Shown: in pieces, positions 57,756 to 64,000 of the stretch
How the letters are laid out: each line of letters opens with the position of its first letter
Numbering within the stretch: position 1 is the stretch's first letter
NCBI RefSeq assembly: GCF_048564905.1
Contig: NC_132993.1
Location: forward strand, 79,763,001 to 79,827,000
Source of the DNA: Vicugna pacos
Lineage: Eukaryota > Chordata > Mammalia > Artiodactyla > Camelidae
Direction: 5' to 3'
Length of the DNA: 64,000 nt
The notes under the pieces: model-generated
What the model was told of the DNA's origin: nothing
The model's input: the letters and a program-made list of their open reading frames with translations, nothing else
Databases searched by the model: none
Translations under genes and position numbers: made by a program

Positions 57756-59509
57756 AAAAATAAGATCGAGATGGTGTGGCTTTTATGGGGTCTTGATACT
57801 ATGATACTAAGATACTGTGGGTCTTGCTGTATTATCTTCCCCTTGTATTTTGAGCTGTCTGTCTGTCTGGGAAGCCCAAAGTGTTTCCAGGGTGTTAGGT
57901 CAGTGATTCTCATGGCTTCTTATGGAGAAGGTGGGAAGGAGATTTCAACTGAATATACTTTGTCTTAAAGGCACGAAAGACATGTATTTAAAGGGGACCT
58001 AGGTCAACACTAATGGATCTGGAGACAGATTGTGTGTCCAGCTTTCTAATTTTCTTCTCTTTCTATGAGATACACACTTCTCTAAAATGGGACACTACTT
58101 CAGAATGTCTTGGACTATAGAGTTTTAGGACCGTGAGGATAATGTAATCAACTGATTTAGCCATGATGATGGTATTTCAGTGTTCCATAGCTTGAAGAAG
58201 GCAGCATTTGTGGAAAACTTTGTCCTTTCTTTTCCAATAGCAGCATTTGTTTAAAAACATCAAGAGAGTGGAGCTGCTGCAAGTCAACGAATGGGGAACA
58301 TAATTCTAAAATGTCATCTTTCCAGGATCATTTCATTCATTTAAAAAATGCACTCCTTGGGTGTGCTGCAGAACCGCGATTTGTACTTTAAATGTACTAT
58401 CAAGAGCCCTATTTGTAAAGAATTTATGCACTTAATTTATGTACTCGGCTCACCAAGTTACTTTGTTTCTGGACTCTCCCTGCCCCCACCCGAACAATGG
58501 GGAGAGTCTCCATGAATTGCAGAGAGAAAAACTGGAGGCTTATAATAAGCTTATACCGGCTCATGTATGAAGGTTAGGCTACTACAGATTTTACAGAAAC
58601 TCAAATATGGATATGGCAGAAATATCTTTTCTTGCCAGGAGAAGCAACTCATTATGGGACCATTAACTTGTTCTCTCTTGGGGGTGTCTTTACAGCAATT
58701 ATTTGAAAGCCAGGGTTTACCAGGAGAACCTTCAGAGAAGCGCAGCCCAATGCTGGCAGTTCAGTAAAGCTGCTTATAATGAACATTTCTCCCCCAGGAG
58801 ATTATTTCAGATGGGCCTGTGGAAGTAGCAGGAGGCAGGGCGTTCTCTTCCAGCTAATTGGAGAAGCGTGTATTCACGAGAGAAGGTTCTATTAAGTATA
58901 AACAGGAAGGCGAAAATAATGAATAAAATTAGTATAAAGACTAATATAATTCTAGACATTGTTTAGCAACTTTAAATGTTAAAAAAAAAAAACTCTTTCT
59001 CTTTCTAGACCTTAGGTACTGTGGAAACAACATTATTGAGTCTTATGTGTAGGGCAAGTCTTAATTCTCCTGATGAATCCTGTTAAAATATTGGGTTGAA
59101 TCTTATGGATCCAGACAAAATTGTAGAGTATGCATCCTTTGACAGTTTGATTTTATTCTTTTGTAACATTCTATTGTCACTATTGCTTAGTCCTGGAAAG
59201 GAAACTGCAGGTTTCTGTGTTGGTTTTTTTATTTTTTTTCTGGTTCTTCTCCTGGCCCCTTCTGAACTTCGAGCGTCATGTGGAATGTCCTCTCATGAAC
59301 ACTGGAAAGCTCTTTTTCACAGCAGCCAATAAAAATATATTCCTGATTTAATAAATGATGGGCCCTCCATGGTTCTTAGTTTCCTTTTGGTAAAAGCTGC
59401 ATTATTTCCACAAAGCTGTTACTTCTTTCTTCCTAGTGCTATTTGACCCTTCTTTTCCATTTCAAAAACCTTTTGGCAAAAGGGTGGCATATGAGAATAA
59501 ATTTTTAAA
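57756..59509. other. Unassigned sequence
   Basis: No gene or clear repeat is recognised. Open frames at 57,771-57,968, 58,567-58,767 and 59,096-59,332 carry no recognisable domain. Confidence 0.4.
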
Positions 59510-59656
59510 AATTATTTATCTATTTATTTTAATTTGGAGGGGGAGGTAATTACGGTTACTTATTTATTTATGTTTAGAGGAGGTACTGGGGATTGAACCC
59601 GGGACCTTGTGTGTGCTAAGCATGTGCTCTACCACTTGAGCTATACCTTCCCCCCT
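59510..59656 (-). mobile_element. Camelid tRNA-derived SINE (vic-1-like)
   Basis: The antisense head 'ggggattgaacccgggacc', 'gtgctaagcatgtgctctac' and 'cacttgagctataccttccc' lies right of two reversed ATTT-rich segments. The target-site duplication is not clear, so the left edge is approximate. Confidence 0.9.
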
Positions 59657-59999
59657 AAGACTAAATTATTGTCCCCCTCCTCATAGTTCCTATTCAGATG
59701 ACCACTTAGAATATTTAGCTATCTACCTATGGATTAAAAAAACACACTGAATTTTAAAAAATCCTATTAGGAATGGCACTGGAATATACTATTTTTCGAT
59801 AGCAGAATTTAAAAAATATTTGGATGCCTAATAATTTTTTGTTCTTCAAATCTATTTTCTCCTTCTACTTTTTTAGAAAAAAATTATGATGACTATTAAT
59901 CGTACTTGTAGGTCTGATTGTATCCCTTTTCTCATGACATAAATTAGAAAGATTTCTTTCAGAAGTGGAGATTTGGTTTTAGGAAAAAGATTAATTTGC
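59657..59999. other. Unassigned AT-rich sequence
   Basis: No gene or clear repeat is recognised. Confidence 0.4.
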
Positions 60000-60315
60000 T
60001 TATTCATTTGTTTGTTCATTCACTCACTTTATTCATTTATTTAGTTATTCACCAGTTAATCAGCAAGTATTTGTTCAGCTTTATAAATGATAGGCATTTT
60101 GTTGAATGCTTAAAAGTACAAACATACATGGTTTCTTCCCTCCAAGAGTTTATGATTTATCGTAACAATACATCAACAAATAATCGCAATGTAATGGCAG
60201 TTGCCTTAATTCATCCAGCTAATGAATATTTGTTGAATGTCTACTGTGAGCCAAGCACAGTCCTAGGAAGTGGATATGATGAGTATGGTCCCTGCCTGCT
60301 GATAGTTGAGTAGAT
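60000..60315 (-). repeat. L2 3' end, probably two adjacent pieces
   Basis: Antisense L2 tail landmarks occur twice: 'cagcaagtatttgttcagct' with 'tttcttccctccaagagttt' at 60,060-60,160, and 'gaatatttgttgaatgtcta' with 'ctgtgagccaagcacagtcc' at 60,224-60,310. The 105-codon open frame here is not a gene. Confidence 0.65.
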
Positions 60316-60509
60316 CACATCTCCTGCCACGTGCCCCTTGTCCGCCCAGATGTAGTCACATTAGGCATTTCTGTAGTTCCTCAAAGATGCCAAGCATCCT
60401 CTCAACTCAGAACTTTCTGTTCTCTGCCTGGATGCCTTTCCTTCAAATAGTTGCATGACTCCTTCTTTACGTAAGACATTCAAAATTTGTATTAAGCTTC
60501 TTCCTAGAT

Positions 60510-60510
<1 letters not shown>

Positions 60511-60543
<33 letters not shown>
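60511..60543. repeat. (TG)n microsatellite
   Basis: Sixteen or so TG units. Confidence 0.95.
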
Positions 60544-60545
<2 letters not shown>

Positions 60546-60779
60546 ATTTGAATGGAATTTTTTTTCAGAATTCTCTTACAAGTTCTCTTAATTTATTAAG
60601 TGATTATCCTGGATTTTCTTTATATTATTTGGAAATTATGTTAATTTATATTCTCTTTTTATAATAGCTATACTTCTTATTTCTTTTTCATGTCTTGTTG
60701 CATCATCTATTATTTGCGTGTCACTGTGGTGATGGCAGGCATCTTTGTTTTGGTCCCAGCCTGTTGAAAGTCTTTGTGA

Positions 60780-61180
60780 CTTGCCTTAAATGTAGAATCA
60801 GTCTGAACTCATTCAGTTGCAAATGACAGAAACCCAAATCAAGCTGTTAAGCAAGCTGGCTCACCTAACTAATTGATAAGCCCCGGGACAGGACCGTTCC
60901 CAGGCAGAGGTGAACTTTGAGGTTCAAATAATTCTATCAGGTCTACATCTCTGTCTCCACCTCTCACCATTAGTTTCCTTTGTGCTGGTTTTTTTAGAAA
61001 TACTTCCTCCCTGTAGCAGGAGATAACGGAATGATTCTGATTGGTCTTTCTGAGGTTACAAGCCCACCCTTTTGTTCAGCTTCTGTGTAGGGTGGCAAGA
61101 TTAACCATGCTTGAAGCAATGTTCTGAATTCCTTTGGTCACAAAACCTGACCTGAACTGACATGTCGAACATTTACACAA
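60780..61180 (+). repeat. Old interspersed repeat, family not assigned
   Basis: 'cagttgcaaatgacagaaac' with 'ggctcacctaactaattgat', then 'catctctgtctccacctctc' and 'gattctgattggtc' follow in order a common old mammalian repeat that I recognise by pattern but cannot name with confidence. Confidence 0.45.
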
Positions 61181-61839
61181 TTTTTTCCCTTCAGAAATGT
61201 GTGATGTTCCAGAGAATGTGCTGGGAGTGTTACTTAATATATACTCTAAGCATTGTATTATCCTTGTAAAATCTCAAAAATTCTGAGTTCTGATTCATAT
61301 CTTGTTCCAGTGAAATTATTCATGGGATTGTGAGCTCATATAATTAAGTTTTCCATATTTATCTGTAAGTTGAATCCAAAAATGGGGAAAAATTCCAGTA
61401 TTTGAAATATTCATTATAAAGCAAGATACTTTCATAGGTTAAAACATATAGTCTTATGTGTTTAAAGCAGTACCACTAAAAAAGAAAATACAATGAATAA
61501 AAGTTGGAAATGGAGCAGGAATGTTTTCACTTCTAAATATTTTAATATGCTTTTACTTTTTCATCAAGAAGATTCACTTCCTCCACCAAGAAATTTATTA
61601 CTTATAATTCATTTGCTTCTGGAAAGCACTCCTTTCAGAGTGACTTCAAGTTCTATTGCAGCCTAGTTTTCCAGATCCAGTGCATAGCCATCTTCTGAAA
61701 TTTCCTTTCATTTTTCTGCCTAATTTGGTCCATGGTTTCTTAAATCTCTTATTTTCCTCACCCTTGAATTCCATGTTTGGTTGTTGTTATTGCTGGAGTA
61801 CATTTTTGAGTCATTCTTCAAGATCAAATGTGGATGGTG
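61181..61839. other. Unassigned sequence
   Basis: No gene or clear repeat is recognised. Confidence 0.4.
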
Positions 61840-62360
61840 AATTTTGTGAGTCCCTTCATGTCTGAAAATGACTATTTTGTCTTCATACTTGATTGAAAGC
61901 TAGAATTCTAGGTTCAAAATAATTTTCACTCAGAACTTTTGAAGGCCTTGCTTCGATGTTTTTTTGACATCCAGCATTGCTTAAGAAATGTCTGAAACCA
62001 ATTTGGTCCTTCTTCCTTTGAAGATAAATGTTACGATCTCTTTGGAAGCTTTTAAGATCTTTAGAATCCTGGTGTTCTGAAATTTTACAATAATGTGCTT
62101 AGATTTTTTCCTCCCATTCTTTCTGCTCAGCACCAGACGGAATCTTTCAAAATGAAGACTTATTCTTTTTGTTGGTTTGTTTAAGCTTTTGGTAATTGCA
62201 TTTTTTTTTTATTCCTTTGATAAATTGATCATGTCCCTTTTCTTAGCTACTTCTTTCTGGAAATACTAGACAGATGTTTGTCTTTTTGGATTGATTGTTT
62301 TGAAATATTTTACATTTTCTGTTTATTTGTTTTCATATTCTTTCATGACTTCCTTTTGCA
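61840..62360 (-). mobile_element. Old L1M-like fragment, antisense
   Basis: 'tctgaaaatgactattttgt', 'gctagaattctaggttcaaa', 'ggaagcttttaagatcttta' and 'gttctgaaattttacaataa' follow a common old antisense LINE segment. Confidence 0.5.
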
Positions 62361-62879
62361 GTTTACCTATGTCAGATGTCACTCTGTGACATATAGGACT
62401 AAGAGCAGGTGAGCAGGTTGAGTGTGTCTTCCCAGACCCCAAAAGAAATTTGGCCTCCACTCTATGGCCTCATTCCTCACTCTGGAAACCAATGCCTCCA
62501 TTTTGAAAGTGTTGATAAGCATCAGAGGAGGCGTCCTCATTCAGGCCCTAATTAAATAATGAAGGTTTTTTTTTTTTAATAAGGCTGTGAGATGGAATAT
62601 TCAGAACAATAGGAGAAAAGGATAAATGATTTTAATCGGCTCAAGACACTCAATTTTCTACTCAGGATTTTATTACATAAGATATTATTGCATAACAATC
62701 AGATAGCACCCATATTGATTTCTCAGTCTACTACTGATGTGATTTCTTTCATTTCCAAAGTCTGTGAAGAAATGTTAATCTCTACAGTTATGACTTTGAG
62801 GTTAAAGTATGCGCTAACTGCTATTTCTGCCTTGAAAATAGTTGAAATGGTCTTTGGCATCTCATTCATGACTCTTGTT
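62361..62879. other. Unassigned sequence
   Basis: No gene or clear repeat is recognised. Confidence 0.4.
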
Positions 62880-63480
62880 CATTACCATTCCATGAAAATT
62901 TGAAAAGAATTTGTAGTTTACATCCATAAGATACAGTATTCCTCTTTCTCTTCAATAAATCAAACTCCTTAATTGTGTTATTCAAGGACTCTCTTTTTTT
63001 TTCTACTTGATCTGTCACATTCTGAAAGAGGTATGTTATCTCCCTTAAGATTGCAATTTCTGCCAATTTCTTGCTGTATTTCTAAAAGTTCTTCATCTAA
63101 TGTATTTTGAGATTAGATTTTCTTTCATTGTATAAAGTTTCTTGACATATCTGTTTGGCAGAATGTGCCTTTTATAAATACGAAATATCCCATTTAATGC
63201 ATTTTGCTTGAGCTATATACTTCAACAGTAATATCGCACCTGCTTTCCTTTTGTTTCCATTTGCTTATCATATCATCAACGATTTTCAACCTTTCCTTAT
63301 CATTTTACTTAAAATGCTCTTCTAAACAGCCGCGGACTGGGTTTTGCCTTTCTTTTTTACCACTATTTTAGACATTGTCTTTTATGGTGAAATTTAGTCC
63401 ATTCCATTTGTTATGTTGATTGATTTGTTTGATCTCGGTCTTATTCTTACAAGGTACCTTTTATGTTTGGTAGTTTTCTT
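62880..63480 (-). mobile_element. Old L1M ORF2 region, antisense
   Basis: 'gacatatctgtttggcagaa', 'tgccttttataaatacgaaa' and 'cccatttaatgcattttgct' follow antisense L1M ORF2, as do the later 'ttcaacctttccttatcatt' and 'aacagccgcggactgggttt'. No frame remains. Confidence 0.6.
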
Positions 63481-64000
63481 TCTTTCTTTCTTTTTTTTTT
63501 CTTTTGAAATTTTTCCTTGGAGTGATCAGCTTTTTTTTTCCATACTGGTTTGAAAGTTCTACATCTCATTTCTCTTCTACCAGTGGGTATTATTAATTTT
63601 CGTAAGAAAAATACTTGACCAATTTTTTTTTTTCCTAGCAGCAAGATCTAAACTGTATTTGTAGCCTCTCCCCATAATCCCAGGATAAGATAAAAATTCT
63701 GGTATTCACTGACTCCACCTCAGTTTGCCATATTTTATTGAAAGTATATGAAATTTTGGTTCTAGAATTTATTAAAAAGTAAGTTTATTTTTCTTTTCAG
63801 GAATCCTTTCTTCATAATTGATCTAAACTTCAAACCATATTGCTAATTTCTTAGGCTTAATATCTACCTTATTGGTTTTATTCCCCAATACTTCCTATAT
63901 ACTACAAATTCCCTTGATTTTATTACATTTATGTTGACTCATATCTTTCAAAATAATTCTTTTACAAAGGACACATAGATGTCATATTATTTCAATCCTT
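63481..64000. other. Unassigned AT-rich sequence
   Basis: A TTTC/T-rich tract is at 63,474-63,503; nothing else is recognised before the window ends. Confidence 0.4.

Noticed and set aside
941-60543. CRISPR-like arrays
   Set aside because: All tandem structures are micro- or minisatellites without regular unique spacers, and the DNA is mammalian.

Overview
The window reads as non-coding mammalian DNA, most likely from a camelid (camel, alpaca or llama lineage). Four copies of a tRNA-derived SINE resembling the camelid vic-1 family, and many copies of a young L1 whose 3' tail is of the kind I know from camelids, lie among repeats shared by placental mammals (MIR, L2, MaLR LTRs, hAT-Charlie, old L1M). 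I see no intact protein-coding gene, tRNA, rRNA, CRISPR array or bacterial-type feature. The longer open frames lie in GC-rich DNA, simple repeats or LINE fragments.

Layout. 0.2-0.7 kb: an MLT1-type LTR. 1-6 kb: mostly unassigned sequence with a nested inverted repeat at 5.07-5.13 kb. 6-13 kb: L1 fragments of several ages. 13.1-13.7 kb: a MaLR LTR carrying a short inverted L1. 15.7-16.0 kb: a probable ERV1-type LTR. 17-18.9 kb: a broken gammaretrovirus-like provirus on the minus strand (LTR, leader, gag remnant). 19-28.7 kb: dense L1s, a hAT-Charlie element split by L1 sequence, a local duplication at 25.3 and 27.3 kb, and two SINEs with target-site duplications. 29-31.6 kb: MIR and L2. 31.7-32.2 kb: a CpG island, followed by a Z-DNA-prone GC/GT tract and, at 33.36-33.44 kb, an 80-bp segment with good splice signals. 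32.3-42.1 kb: an unusually repeat-poor block. 42-64 kb: L1, MIR, L2, two SINEs, a 250-bp GGT/GAT minisatellite and several GT microsatellites.

The CpG island and downstream exon-like segment are the best evidence of a transcription unit, probably a plus-strand gene or lncRNA starting near 32 kb; I cannot name it. The strongest pattern is the number of L1 insertions with a 5' inversion (five, two with clear target-site duplications and one with a candidate duplication), the signature of twin priming. The most puzzling item is the 25.3/27.3 kb duplication, whose first copy is bracketed by a perfect 17-bp inverted repeat. I found no convincing new biological system.
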